From Phoronis australis (taxonomy: Eukaryota > Phoronida > Phoronidae): a DNA stretch of 64,000 nucleotides. A program made the translations under genes and the position numbers. The notes beneath the pieces were generated by a model. The model made no database searches. It had not been told where the DNA came from and saw nothing but the letters and a program-made list of their open reading frames with translations. Positions 10,352-24,900 of the stretch are shown piece after piece (the first letter of the stretch is position 1; the number at the start of each line of letters is the position of its first letter). The stretch lies in NCBI GenBank assembly GCA_002633005.1, contig NMRA01000039.1, positions 177,225-241,224 of the forward strand. Reading direction: 5' to 3'.

Positions 10352-13300
10352 TTAGCCTTGCAATTGTTGTTTCACCCAATTTTTCAGTGCCTGAAACAAA
10401 TACAAAAGTATTTATTAAATAAGCTTAAATTTACTCTTAAACTTACTGCCTTCTATCAACTTCACAGACCGTAGTCATTCTGCATCGCTGTCAGTTCAAA
10501 CATCAAAGTATTACTGTCGCTATTTTGTACTCCAGCTCTACAGAACAACTGTTTTAGAGAATCAATAAAGTAGAATGCCACGTGATTTATGCAAACATGT
10601 ACAACAGTTTGATCTTGATACATTGAGATGAAAAACGTTAAAAGTAAGTTGCCATTTCAAAGTACAGTACTCGTAAAATCTATCTTTAAAGCTCCTTTTT
10701 CGCAGGGTCAACTGATTGAATTAAGATGGCTGATATTGTCTAAAACACCGTCCATGTCATTAACACTAACTAACTCATGGCATTAAGAAACAAAACAAAC
10801 GCTTCCCTGAAAACATGCATGACACAAAAATAACCGCTTCCAAAAATGTCGGACGCTGTATGGGGCTTAAGAGCAAAATAGCCAAGTAAACATTTAATCT
10901 CAAAAAAGTTTCGATTTTACCTGGATACCGCTGTAAAGATGGTTGCAATAATCAGCAACGAACGTCTCCGGTAATGACTTGTCAAGTCCTATGCGCCGAC
11001 TTTCCGCCAACGCCACGCTGCCGTCGTAATCGATAAAACAAAGACGCGTCGTAAGCTCATGAGTAGGACGCAAGAACGCTGGACCACCAGCCATTAGCTG
11101 TAATGCATACGTAAAACAGTGTCCAAAAACAATCGATAAAATTATTTTTATCAGCACTAAGTATTGCAATTGCGCTGTTATTTCACTTAAATTCGAGGCA
11201 GTTGTTGACTTTCATTCAACTGACATTGCATAGCTGTTTTGAACAGTTTGCCTGCAACACAATCTTTGCACATTCCTGTCACAACAATCATAACCCCACC
11301 ACAACCTTCGGTCGCCACCATTGCGCCCAGCGTTACAAACCCTGCACAATCACTCATTGTCGTGTTTTCCAATGCAAGGACCCTTACTGGGGTAACCATG
11401 GGTTTGTACGGTGTCTCCAGCACTGCTAAAAAGATTTGGATGTTGCTCACTGTACAGGGCAGCTTCTCTGACAATGAAAACCGATGACAAGATGTTCGCG
11501 CGGAAGTATTCAATTTTTACACCAAACAGCAATACTATACAATACAATACACTTCTCTCCCTTGAGACTCAGTTGGAACTATAGTGCCTTACTGTTGCGA
11601 ATATTCTGGCTCAATTTTGTTGGTTGGCGTACGGCTACATATGCACAATGCTCAAATACGAGCAGTTGGAAAGACAGGACTGCAAGCACTTACCACCACC
11701 GAGGCCTCCTCCAGCAGAGCCGAACACATCTGCTCACAGGTATGTATGTCACGACTTAGCAGTTTTTCTCTGAGTACCTCGAAGTCAGGAAACATGTAAA
11801 AGCTCGCCGATGGTACTTCGACTTTGACATCAACTGACGTTAGCTCCCTGAGAAGAAAAGCAGGTGTGTCACATTTACGACGACCGTTTTGATTAGTAGA
11901 GCTTACGTTGTCCTCAGCCAATAGTCTGGTTGCTGCCCCTAAACCCCTCCCCACGTGAACACTGCAACGTTGATTCTGTAAAATTTTCTTTTGGAAATGT
12001 ATTGCGTTTGGTAAGGAAAACAAAACAAGCTTGACTGCACTTTGTTCAACCTTGGGCCTTTTTCATTGAATATGGCGGATGCGACCATCTTGAATTTCTG
12101 CCAATTGCGATATTTTAAACTTGGTAGCTCACAGGGACCTGATGTTTTCGATCTAGTAGAAACCAATTTCAAAGCACTATATATGGCAAGCTAAATCATG
12201 AGCATTGAAACTTACATGAAAATGACACAGTGCGAACTCATGTTAAAAGTACATTGTTTTGCGATCAAATTTATTCGCTGAAGTCAGGGGCGGATCCAGG
12301 GTTTTGAGTTAGGAGGGCCAGGGCAGAGTATTAGGCACAATTTTGACAGTCAGATATTCGCAACCCGAACTGCCAAATGGAGTCTGGGAGAATTTTAGAG
12401 AGGGCCATGGCCTCCTTGCCCCCCCCCCCCTCCCCCCCAATCCGCCACTGGAAGTTTTTAATTGAACGGAGCGGAAAGATTACCATTAAAATTACTATCT
12501 GTCAGCAATAAATTACGCAAACCAATATATCCACCTGTTGGCTATTGGGCTATGGCCTCCGCACGCACAAAATTAAAGGTCTAAAGATTTACCTGACCAC
12601 GTAGTTTCGAACCTGACGGTGTATTCTGTTGATGTGATCCATGTATTCTTTAGACGATTTGTGGTCATTAAACAACTGAAATCAACACAGTCTTAGCAGC
12701 TAAGGGGTGTTTGCTTGCAACTTGTTGAAGCAATCGCCATATTTTGTCCAAATGGCCATTTTGGGAGGCTGTAGATCCTGATTATATCTAATTTGTTTAT
12801 TAAGTCCTTATTAAGTCCTTATTAAGTCCGAAATTAACATAACTGAGGTGGCTGCACATCATCTCAATTTCTTTATAGAACGTGGCAATTTCCTTCTGGA
12901 TGCCTACGCTCGATTTGGTTTTGATATTTGTCTTGCCAGGTCACCCTGCATTCGAGTCATCCGCTCTATAATCTAGTGTCACGACTGTCTGATCAGTAAA
13001 ATCATAGTTTACATTCTGTGAAAAATACATCGTTTAATCGCATTTATGATACGAAATGGTATTATGAAGTGATCTGTGTAGATTATTAATACTTCATCTG
13101 CAATTTCCGCTGCTTTGGTATCCCACAAACCTTGGTAAATATAGCGTCTTACGTATCTCGTAAACTGGTCAACGAAGAACAATAGCTTTCATCTTGTTTA
13201 CTAAGACCAGCATTATGCTGTGAATTCTGGAATTTCAGTTCGGAAGAAGGAATATGCTGTTTTGTCCAAAAGTATGTATATTCATGAACTTTGATATAAA

Positions 13301-16300
13301 GAGGAACGTTAATGTACCTTGACTGCTGCCCGCTGAACTGGGGCCGAGGCGCATGAATACGAGTGACTCCCAGCACTTCTAACGGCTTCATACAATTGCT
13401 TCAACTCCCTAGGGTACAGGTGGTAACCAAGCTAAAAGGTAATGACGCACGCATACGTGACCAACTCGATGAAGTGAATCGGCGGTACGAAACACTCCGA
13501 CCCAAGGAAACCGTAGTACTAGTACTGCGATTTTTGCATGGTGACGTTAGAGTTTCATGTATCCTTAGCTTTTGCAACTATTGAAGATTAGGTGATCAGT
13601 GTTAATATGCAAAAGATCTGCGCAGTGTTTGAAAACAGCCAGCAAAGTTATTTTGGTAGACAAAAATAATCCAGGGACAGAAAAAGAACAGTGTAACAGA
13701 AAGTTTTGGAGCGACAACTGTGACCAATTTCTTGCTGCTCGTAGAATTTGGAATGTGGATTTGGTCAGAATTTTGCAGCCAGACGTACGCTGCTCGCCAT
13801 TGGATTAAATTTAACAGTATTTTGAACAGTTCTCTGTAACAGTTATGTCCTAGAATCCCGACAAGAGCTTAGAAACGAAAAACACTAAAAGTATCCACGT
13901 CTCTATTCCTAAGGTACGCTAACATGCCTGAATGCTCCAAGTAGGCCCACGTTGAAAAGGCTTTTACATTTGCCAACTGAAGGCCAATAATTCTACGCAA
14001 AACTGCATCCATCCGGTCAAATGATTGATGGGACAGTTTTAGCTCCGGGAACAAGTCTCTTATCAAACCATTTTAGTAAGCAACAATCATTGGTAGACTA
14101 GAAATTGTTAAGTGTTTACTATTCTACCATTTCTTTTTTCAAAAATTGTTACTAACCCTCCATCCGCCACAGCTTGCCCATTTCGAAAGTCCACTACTTA
14201 GGATGGTACCCTCTGGAAAGAGCTAAAATAAGAGATGCAGCAGTGTCAGTCAAATACACCGCATATGGAAACGAAGTACCCGTATTTTAAGGAAGCGATC
14301 ATTGGTTAATGTCTCCAGCCGTATTAGACGAGAGTCTTTACCTACCGGCGGCCTGGCTGTATGTGAGAACCTGGCTTTCGGGCCCGTCGTGGGCCCTTCG
14401 TCGGAGTACTGGTGGGAATCATCGTGTCAGTTGGTCACCTGTGGCGGGTACTTGCAAGTACCCGCCACAGGTGACCATGGCAGTTGCCAAACAGCACCTG
14501 GTGGATATCATTTGAGAGGAGGCCGTTGATACGAAGCAACCTTATTCCCTATACTATGTAACGGTGCCAGCTATGAACATTCATTGCCTATTAGACGCGT
14601 TTCGTTTTGATGCGGAAACCCCGAGCTTCATTAAGTAATGATGCTGAGCAAAATGGGATTCCATCGGTTGTTGCATTTTCATGTTTTAAGTCCAACCGAA
14701 TGACGTGATTAGTGTCTTAAACAACACACTTGGGCGCTGTTACACCAGACACGCCACAGAAAACTTTGGTTTCTCTTAAAGTACTTAAAACCAACATTTA
14801 CCTTGTTTTGACAAATGACAACATTTGCCAGTATCATTAAACCTTCCTTTATAGCAACCTGAAGGCATATCACAATCGACCGTGACTTCAATATTCACCG
14901 AAAACGAGGAAACAAAAGAAAAGCAAATCCAGTTGAACATTTCTTAGATCCGAGGACATGAGTTTAACGTATGAACGCGTCCTGTCCACCAACATGCGAG
15001 TTTCTTGCACAAACTCGTGCCATATCCGCGCTCCTCCGATATCCCAAGGAAAAAATGAAAAGAGCCAAAGCGTGGTCAAATACCAAGTTGTCGCAACCTC
15101 CACAAACGCAACGTCTCTTTATTCTTTATTATACCATAAACCAAGGCAAAACGAGCAGCGACATCTGATGATTTTTCCCGCTAAGCACAAAGGAGGATGA
15201 CTATTGCTGTGATAGGTTGTCCCGATTTTACGTAGTACGTATCGACCAATAAATGCTTGCAACTCGATATCGGCTGATTAACATGCTGTTAAACAGTGTT
15301 TTCGGGTGTTCTTATTTGACACCTGATCGACTCGTGAGGTTGTTTTACGGTGTTTTGATATAAAATTGGTGTTTTTATGCACCCGGTCCACTTTATTACT
15401 CTACAATTCTACCACACATGTATATTACTTACCTTCGCCAATGTCACGAAGTTTCCTTCGTAATGAACTCGTCCATAGATTTCGTCACTCAATACAACGA
15501 TCCGGTATTTTCGAAGCACCACACTAAGTAAAAAAGTTACATGGGAATACATCAGCAGCGTGGCGTCTCTATAAAACGACATCACAGGGTTTCCCTAGAT
15601 ATCGGTAAACTCACTACCGACAAGTGCGAGAACCATCGTATGTGTGCTTATGGCTGTTCCAGACTTGTGCGTAAACCTAGTTCTAACCATCACCCTAACC
15701 GCCTCCATTCCTACGTCCCAAATTCTACTCTCCTTCTGCTGAGGCTGTAAAAGGCAGCACATGATTGGCCTAGTTTACGTGATATAGCACAGGCACGCCG
15801 ACCCAGCTGGGGCCTGAGTCAGACATGAGAAAGCTTTTCATATGTCGTTTCAATACGGGAAATCACTAATAGAATGTAACAGTATAATTTTATTGATATT
15901 AGATAAGCATAACGATCGAACGATTTCGATGCAAAATACTGACTTTAAATGGTCAAGAAGGCAACTGATGGAGTACGTCGTTTTGTTCTTGTCTGTGAAC
16001 TTCCTCCTCTCTCACCGAGGGTGATGAATTACACAACTTACACACTTGCACGTCAGCGCGTACTTGTCTAGGCTCGGTTATAAAGTGAAAACACCAACAT
16101 AAAGTTTCCACTCGACCACGGCATCTATAATGTTGCAGTAGGCCTAACCCAAAAATGGAAATACAGCCTAAAGCTTTCAAAATTAAAGTAAAACGATTTG
16201 AAATGTTCTTGGGTTTGGCGACCGCGCACAATGAATTTTTTTAGCAGCATGATCCTACCTGAGTTCCTTTAGCTCTTCGTAACTGTAACTGACGCCAGCT

Positions 16301-19300
16301 AAAAGGAACGGAATACACATAAACATATTAGCTTACAGTCACACTTTCTTGAACAAACACAATGTTGACGGAAGTAGGCATTCAGGACATTAAACAATGA
16401 AAAATGTGAAGTCTACCATTTGTGGTGGGCCTAATGTTTGAGAGACGACCATTGAGATTTTCGAAAGAGCCTCAGAAATGCGAGAAGATCCCGAAAGAGC
16501 CATGTGAGTTTTTTTCCGAGACAGCCCCATGGGGGATTTACTTTGGTGAGGGGCTATCTCGTGAATTCTCATGAATTTCTATGAAACGTCAAAGACTTCA
16601 ATCTAAAATGCACAAGCGGATAATGGAGTTGGCCCTGAAACAATGCAGACGCACATCCGAAAGTTGACGATATACCTCGGGTTAGTACTGCATGTAATGT
16701 GAGCTCACGTAGCTTTAATAATGGACCAAACTCAAATAAATGTGAACAAATTTGTTCACCCCAAGACTTTATCGTTGGATATTGCGACTGTGTAATTTTG
16801 ACCTTATGAACGAGAAGAATACACACCTTCTCAAAGGAGCACTATGGCGCTACAAATGATTCAGCATTAACGAACAAAATCCACGCGTACTAAAAAAGCA
16901 GTGGCATTCCATAGGCATCATGAAGTGAAGGTTCCAATCATGCTGAAATGAGTACCAGGACAGTGAAAGCTGGCGACTGGCCTACAAAGACACAAAGCTC
17001 TCACTCTAAACGTTGAACAACTTTCTCGTCCTGAGAGTTGCGCCTTGTAAAACAAGGAATCAAAATCATCTGCGTGGATTATTATGGACATTTCAAACTG
17101 TCAGACTTACTAGGATTGTCTGGGTTGCAGAAAATCATGAGATAGTTTGCGTCTCTGCCTTCTTTGATGACCAACTGAAACAAAGGCGGACGTGTACACT
17201 GTACTTTGTACATGCAACGTAGGCTGGAACGGTTATTCTCGAATGCTTCAACGTTATGTTCATTGGCGTTCTCCAGTACACAATTTTCAAACTAAAGAGT
17301 TCAGTCCAAAGTGAATTCCAATTCTTTATGCGGAACACCTTTAAAAATATAGCTCTGAGAAGAGTTGACTTGTTCAGATTACCTTTAAAGTTTACTACAA
17401 GCTTTGCTCGCGTAATAAGATAGCATCCAGGTTCTACGAAAGTGGCGTGATAGAAGATAGATATGTTAGCGTTAATGTAGCAGAGACGATACTAGTGCAT
17501 TCCAGCGATCATCTTCCATGACTTAGAGCACCTGAGCCATGTTTATAGGTCTACCTCTAATATTTGGAGTAATAATAAAAGAACATCGGAAAATCTTCAC
17601 AAACAGTCGTCGATGATGCTTTTTGTTGTCAGGTGAATACATAACGATTTAGACCACAAAGATACCTTCTCGATATCCTCAGCCTTCAGTTTCCACTGGT
17701 TTTCCATTGACGTTTCTACGATATGGACACGGTGACGGGTGAGAACGGTCTGAGGCTTGTATGTTGTCCAGCTTGGAGACTTAAGGATAACATCTACAAA
17801 AACAATTTGAAATCAACCTACCAAGATTTTAAGCACAGATAAAGTTTAAAGTTAAACTTAAAAGTTAGCTTCAAGAAAAAAAGCGCGAAATGACGTTTGC
17901 CAAGCATGTTACCATACCCTGCGCAGGACTTACACGAAATATAGAATGACCATGACCGTAGGGACAGCGTAAAGGGATTGTGAGATTACAGTTATCCAAA
18001 TCAGAACGGTCAGCAGAAAAAGATAAATGACCTGTTGACATTAGTTCGTTTCGTAGTAGTCGGTTGCATGAAAGAGTCTCAGCACATACGCGCACTCAGC
18101 CTTCAATATGGGGGGCTCGAATTCTTGACGTCGTGGACCTTTTGCTAACAAAACGGCAGAATTTGCAGTTAATGCAAAGTAAGAAGATTACGATTAAGTT
18201 TACTATTGTTTTGCATCTTCTGCCACAGCAAGATGTTATATCGCGCCTTGTTTGGCAGCGTTCGTCGGAGGTAAATGCGTCGCGGCGCAACCGCGGGCGC
18301 GACGGCTGGCGGAGTTCGTATTCAAATAAGACGTTCTTAAACGCACTGGGCAGTAGGCCATGTGCAAGTCAAGAATTACGAGCGTTTTTTTCGGTAACTT
18401 AAGAAGTTGAAAATTTGTCTTTGGATTAAGACTCCAGCTCATTATGAAGGGCAGTGGGATTTTGTCGCGCTCGACGCAAAAAGCGACCTAGTGTTAGAAG
18501 TATTGACGAGGGCTGGTTATATTTCAGAAATCGCAAGGAAAATATTAGACACTAAATCAAAGCCTCTTCCTCCTTTCGGCAGTTCGGGGGCGCGAATGTC
18601 TGACGTGCAAAATCTAATTCCTGGGTANGAAAGATGCCGCTACATTTTAGAAAAATTGTTGTCTTTATTCAAACTTTACTTGTGTTCGTTAGTGTGAGAT
18701 CTTTGGGTTTATTTAATTAATTATCGATAAATGTCGTTACATACTGTTTATCTGGTCGCTATTTAGCAACAGTGACCTAGGAGTTGGTATTTGCACTTTA
18801 AGAAACTGAAAACTACACGGTGTTTTGAAAAAAATAAGTAGAAGAGGTTTTTTGTTGTTATAAAAAACTGGAATGACGCATTGAAAATTGTTACAGTATT
18901 AAACGTGAGTACAAATGTCCATACTTTATTTTCGGGCTCATGACACATGTCTTTGGTCATCAAGAATTTAAAAATGTATGGTTCCATGGGATGAAAACTA
19001 GTATTTGAAAATATTTCGAAAATTTAATTAACTAATTTATTAATTACGACATAGCAGCTGATGACCTCAAGTTAACGTATTTATCAAGTGAGAATAGATG
19101 ATATGAGAACTGTCCCACCATCGACTACAAAAATCCGTCCAGTAATTATCAGTTGCTAACATCAACGTATGAAGAACGCAGAGCTTTGATTTTGGTCGGG
19201 CTGGGAACATTATTCAGTTTTGCAAGAATTTCTGAACTGAGCTACGATAGCAAGAGAACTTCTGGCACACAACTAGCCAGAACCATATGAAGTGGTTGCC

Positions 19301-21964
19301 ACGTCTAGCAAGATGCTTGTCTTGCTCGCAAAACAGACACGTCGAATTTTACTGGTTTATTGCAATCTACGCTCTATGTTACGATGAACAAGCACACATG
19401 GTACCCGCACCATCAATGATAGTAACAAAGACACAGTCGGAGCAGATCCGTAAAAACTTGCTGATGTCTCAAACGACGGGCGCTCGCTAAGACAAAACAT
19501 GTACCAGTGTAGTGAGTTCGTCAAACGAGAAAATAGATATTCTACTATTACATCATAATCAAAACTACGTTGGCAAAATCAACACTACCTCCGTTAAATA
19601 TTTCCAAGAGTAAGAAGATGAGTTCTTTGCTCCCAGGTCCCACTATAGCGTTATCTGGGCTGTAGCTGACGCCATCGTGAGAACGATGAAAATCGCAAAT
19701 GCTCTCTCGCAGTTCAGGAATGCCTGCGTGTTTAAGAACAAATTGAACTCACAAAGGTCACAATAAGCTGAATTAGGCATTTTGTTCACTCAGCGACAGC
19801 TTCGGATCTTTTAATTGAATTGAATTTAGAAGGATTCTTCCTACCTGCTCACCACCTAAACTGCAAAGTATCAACCAAGATAGCCTACCACATATAAGTG
19901 TCCCTTGAATTACCGTAATGATGTCCAAGCTCAAACCAATCATTCAGGGCATTTGCCAGCAATGGAGATTGTCAAAATGACACCACTTTTAGCAAGGTTG
20001 CCCAACCCTTCTAAGGCTGGACTGCTTCACGCAAATCAAGGGCACCGTGATGTTTAAGTTTGTTTTGATGGATAAAACGATTTTCTATCAAATGACAATG
20101 AAACTATTTCAGTAAACCCATTCTGTAGACTGTAATTTTGGAAGAAATGTCTTTCTAATAGTACCGACGTCTATAAAAGATCTTGATTCCGTGGTGCAAG
20201 ATATATCCTATCAGGTCTCAGTGATAGTAACGTAAGTACGCTATAGCATCTATTGCGCTCCTTGGCGACACACTGTACCTGACACGGGAAGGTAAGAGTT
20301 GTCTCCGGCGTGCTCCCTCAAAGTGTCTACGGCAAACTTCGGTATGGGAAAGGGTGACTCTCCAAAGCCCAAGTGGTATATCACATTGCCTTCTTTACGG
20401 CGATTCTGGTACGGAAACGATGAGGAATACGGCAGTGACAAATTTAAATGTCAATACGTATAATACCGTATACACAGACATTATTCACACACGACGTATA
20501 CAAAAACAAACCGTGTCATCTTTTTACTCAGAAGAAACCAGTACTTTTCACGGTTACTATTTTTGAGTCCCGTTCGATCCATATTCTAAATTTTTGTCTT
20601 CACAGGGCAATAATCTTTTGAATCATTGAAATTATTTGCCTGCCGGTTTAATTAGTAGTCACCTTTATAACCTCCCTGGTTCATTTTTTTTTATGTTACT
20701 ATTACAACCTGTTATTTCTTGCATTTCGGTAACAGAAAATATTTCTATGCGAAATGATGATTATTTATGAATTAAATTATGCATTGCGTGCTTTTGCTAT
20801 AATCACACACCATCAAGAACTGACGAAGGGCTTTCTAATGATATGACTCTCGTGGTATTCTGTTAAAAAACGACGGAGTTGCGAAATGTTTTAGTGACAG
20901 TAAATTCCATAGGAATAAACTAACAGGGAACACTGCAAACACATGCCACGCATGCGCTGTGCATCCTCAGCAGCGCGAGATCGATGGCATTCCAGGGCTG
21001 GAGAAAACATATTTGAACTGCACTGATGTCTAGGCCTACTTGAACTTCAGCTTTTGATATTTTGTCATTTTCCTGTCACATTCACTGACTGGCACATTAC
21101 ACCAAAATGTGCAGCTTGTAATACGGGAATGACGCGTGTGGAAAATATCAAAATGAAATTGTCACGTTAATGTACATTCACTTGGCACACTGACTATTAG
21201 GCTCGGTGAGTGGCGAAATATTGGAACTGAAAGTGTGCCTAAAACATGAGTCATCACCAAACAGGTTACGTAAGGCTTTTCTTCAATGGATTCGCCTCTG
21301 GCCATTCAATTCCCTACTAGGAAACCCATGTTATGGAGTCATGTGTTATTGGGTAGGTTGCTGAAGGACTGGACTTAAGGCTAGCACAAGTTGTAGCTTT
21401 AGTATTTAATTCCAAGTCAATTTTGATGCTTCAAAAAACGAATTGTGGAGATTCATTTACAATAAAGGCAACTTCACCCAGCGATAACACAAAAATAGGC
21501 AGAAACAATGTTTCAGCCAAGCCCGCCAATGTTGATTTGTCACATCACCCAACCAAACCCAGAGAGTAAGTCCACGCTCAGCATGGCATGATGTAATCTT
21601 GATTCTCACACGAAAATGGGTAAAATTGAGGTGAGTGCTCGACCAAAGAGACCAGGACGGCAACGCTCACTGAATGGGTTTTAAAATTCGTCATATTCGC
21701 ACAATGCAGTATAATGCAAACTCCGTGAATCGTCACTGAAACAAAGGAGCCTGTGCTCAACACCTCATGCCTGTGCAGCCTGCCTGGTAAGTTGTTGGCA
21801 TTCTAACCTAGTGTCCGATACAGCCGCCTAGTTCGCCGGTTAATTCTCAGTATTGAAAGAGAGCACGAAGGCACCGTGTGTTTTACCTTAATGACTTCAT
21901 TCAGAGCCAGATTCGATGCAGGGGAATAATCGTGTAGGTCCGGCCGTACAAGGCAGCGCTCCAT
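10352..21964 (-). CDS. Class I/II PLP-dependent aminotransferase, complete, 13 exons, 431 aa
   Basis: Exons in transcript order: 21887-21964, 20279-20405, 19589-19723, 17666-17793, 17111-17174, 16259-16298, 15433-15523, 14157-14222, 13318-13431, 12593-12675, 11694-11847, 10921-11097, 10352-10390. They total 1296 nt, and all phases match. The enzyme transfers an amino group between an amino acid and a 2-oxo acid using pyridoxal phosphate. Visible fold-type I marks: HLGFGESPFPIP (substrate-side loop), GPGSKEL (97-103, phosphate side), SPSW, NPDNPTG (173-179), SDEIYG (Asp204 for the pyridine nitrogen, Tyr207), SGLSKWASCGGWR with Schiff-base Lys235, FYMFPDFE, and Arg378 in TTRLCFIDYDG as the likely carboxylate-binding Arg. 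No signal peptide or membrane segment is seen. The start ATG was chosen because its exon joins in phase and matches the SLALNE-type N terminus of the family. Substrate is unknown. The coiled-coil gene lies across it on the other strand. Confidence 0.9.
12285..12450 (+). mobile_element. hAT-like MITE, copy 1
   Basis: A 166-bp element starting CAGGGGCGGATCCAGG and ending TCCGCCACTG, flanked on both sides by GAAGT (12280-12284 and 12451-12455). Termini and 5-bp duplication resemble the hAT clade with 5-bp target sites. It lies in an aminotransferase intron, has a C-homopolymer tract inside and no coding capacity. Copy 2 is at 26041. Confidence 0.8.
14432..14477. repeat. 46-bp perfect palindrome
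   Basis: TGGTCACCTG at the left end mirrors CAGGTGACCA at the right end, with every base paired and no loop (centre between 14454 and 14455). It lies in the aminotransferase intron about 210 bp upstream of the exon that carries the catalytic lysine. It does not extend further and is not part of a recognised transposon. Confidence 0.95.
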
Positions 21965-24900
21965 GATTCTCTAGTTTCCTTAATTCGTGTTGTTCCACTT
22001 CCTTTAAATATCAAACTAACTGGACTCTAATCAGTAGTTTAGAGTGGCAATGTCACGTAATTCTTTGTATGGCGACACCTCGCGACTTCTGGTGTTATCT
22101 CCCATTTTCTGTTGGCTCTCGCGTCAATATTGAGCACAACTGAAGTCTCGTTAATGTGTTTACATAACCTTAATCTTGCCTGAGGCCATCCCACTGAAAC
22201 GTTGTCATCTGCATAATAAGCTATCAACATGTTGAACTCGATTACGTATGCACTGTAGTCTGTGACATTGCATTTGTCATTTCGCAGCGATGAGTATTAT
22301 CTGCAACACGTAGCCCCTCGACTGGCTATACGGGGGCTATCTGTACATGTATACTTGCAGCATTACAAGGCGATGTAACAGCCTATATCAGTTTTCACTG
22401 TTCTTATGGTGATGTGCTCTCTTTACCCGCGTTTAGGGGGTCGGGGGTGGTGAGGTGGTGATGGAGTGGAGACTATATGACTATAGCACACTACCTAGCT
22501 TCAACCCCTACGGTTGACTTCAGTTCCGCGGTTTCCTTCACCACACAATTTCGCCCCGAGATTGTCACCAATTTTTGACGGGTAACCAGATAATGTCCCT
22601 TCAACATGGCTGAATTGTAAGGTCGGCCTATTTCAGTTGCTGAATTTTCTCTGAGTGCCAACAAAATTGGATGTGACTAAGAAAAAGTAAATGACGATAT
22701 TTAATGGCTAAATCTTTTAAATTTGCAATTTTTCTTGAAAAATGGACCATGACATCAAATTTTCAAAAATTTTGGATTTTTTCTCATTCAGGTAGCCACA
22801 GGGATAACTTAGTTAGCACTTGGAATTTTTACAAAATTGTGTGTTTCGATTAATCGACAGTCCCCGGACAACGTTGCACCAATTGTACATGTAATGCTCC
22901 AGGGGAGTTCAATGATTAGGGTTACGATTGATCAGGTACATGGCCACGTAGTAATTTTCGAAGTGCTTGATAATTTACAACGCCTCGTAATTCTGCCCTA
23001 ATTAAATGTATTATGATTGTTTTTGGCATTGACTTGGTTCAAAACGTCACCATAACGTCATACCAAAAAGCGAATTGCGTAGACTAGAATTAGATGCATT
23101 ATGACGTCCTAACGCGTGTCATTTTTCGTTCTTTTATCAACTAGTCAAATTCGTTACCGATTGGTGTTAAAATGGATATGCTGCGCTCAAAATCTAGTAA
23201 GTATGACTATACAGCGATCAGAATTTAACCGTTTTAGTCTGGTGTTAGGTGACCACAAATACGCCGAAAAATAAGTCATGAATATCACTGCAGTATTTGC
23301 GAAAGTGTGCCGGTTGGAAAGTAAAACACCAGGGCCACTTAGCGCCATAATGAATATATAACGGCCAGAGATATCAGAAAAGTACGTAATTTATTTTAGT
23401 TGTAATTGTTTGTTTTAAATATAGGGTCCAGGGGCCCGTTCCAAGAAAATTGACGTAGGTAAGACAAAGCTCAAGTTAAATTTCAGTCAATTTTAATATA
23501 AACCTTAAATTTGTCAAGACTGTTTCAAGAAAGATATCCTACATTTGACTTAAGTTTTTTTATCTAGTTTTTATCTTAATTTCTTACTGGGTGTGTATGT
23601 TTCAAAGTTTGGAAGTTGTGACAAATCCTAGACTTAAGTCAAAAATGAACTTACTGTAAGTCGGTTTCTTGGAAATGCGCCCCAGTGCTACAGTCTAGGT
23701 GTATTTGTTTGCTGGATGTCTCACTAAAATAATTAAAGATATCTGCTTTCAGTTCAAGCTGCATTTCGCCCTGATTTGCCGGCTAAAAACGAAAATCAAA
23801 TATGTAGTCTACTCTTACACCTGCTCTCGCATCAGAGTTAGCGGTCGGAACATATTTTAGATCAGCATGGTAACACAGTACCAAACTGTCACCTTACTTA
23901 CTAGATCAGACTAACATTCCACCGTCCTAACTTCAAAGCTTCATCGTACTAAACGCGAGATGATCGTTACGAAGTCTCGCAATTCCAATCCGACAATTGC
24001 CAATCCTCAATTGCCACTTCTATTCATGAATTTTGAGACATGTTTAACTTTACTGTACGATAACATGGGCGGCGCACCATAGGGGACTGGGGGGCTTTAG
24101 CCCCCCCTCCTCCAACCCCCTTATAAAATCGGTCTCACAATAATCATTGCCAACATCGAAACTTTCAGTGGCTTTAGAATACTCTTGAAAGCTTGTTGGG
24201 GTTGGCCAACCCTACAATAGCTAATTCCGAAATGGCGCTTGTCCGCATCCCCTGGGACTTGAGTTGGTAACGGTAAATAAATCCTATAACGGTGAGAAAT
24301 GTTATCAGACCGAGTGTATGTATGAGAGCAAGTCCAATTAGGTTTTCGTTTTTCGCTTTTTCGCTAGCGACACGAAGCGAGTGCAGGTTTGAAAGAACGT
24401 GTTGTGGTCAGAGAGAGGTAACTCGTTGCTATTCTCAACTTGGTTTAACATTTTGATGAGTAGTAGACTAACACCAGTCTGGTTTCCATTCAGAAGTCTT
24501 TCGTCGATTCTTCCGGAGATCAAGGACAAAATTTAGATACGGGAAAGAAAAAAATCATGTCGGAGATACAGCGGCAACATCGTCGACAGGTCCGGTGGAA
24601 TTATGGGCCTGGCAGACGTCAAAGTGCTCCGTCGAACAAGAAATAAAAGATGCATTGCTCAAAAACACTGGTACGTGCAAATTTGAATGACTGTAAAAAC
24701 AATATGTTTCAACAACAATTAATGAAAAATCCAATCGGCCCTTGTACAAAAGCACGTGTTTTAATGTTTTTTGATACGAGCGCATCATAGCGGTTTCTTC
24801 CTACTCGACGCAAAGGCAAATTTAGCTAATTTTGTGTAGGCTAGAACTGAACTTGTTGTATTAGAAAAAGGCTTGATAATGTAAAGGTAAACCGGTTTGG

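Noticed and set aside
13417-13584. Plus-strand frame with coding-like VTKLKGNDARIRDQLDEVNRR
   Set aside because: It begins opposite the acceptor of a secure minus-strand aminotransferase exon, has no good splice boundaries and no partner exons.
24494-24670. Possible + strand exon bounded by ATTCAG and ACTG/GTACGT, open in two frames
   Set aside because: Phases cannot be reconciled with the flanking coiled-coil exons and no other gene is available to use it.
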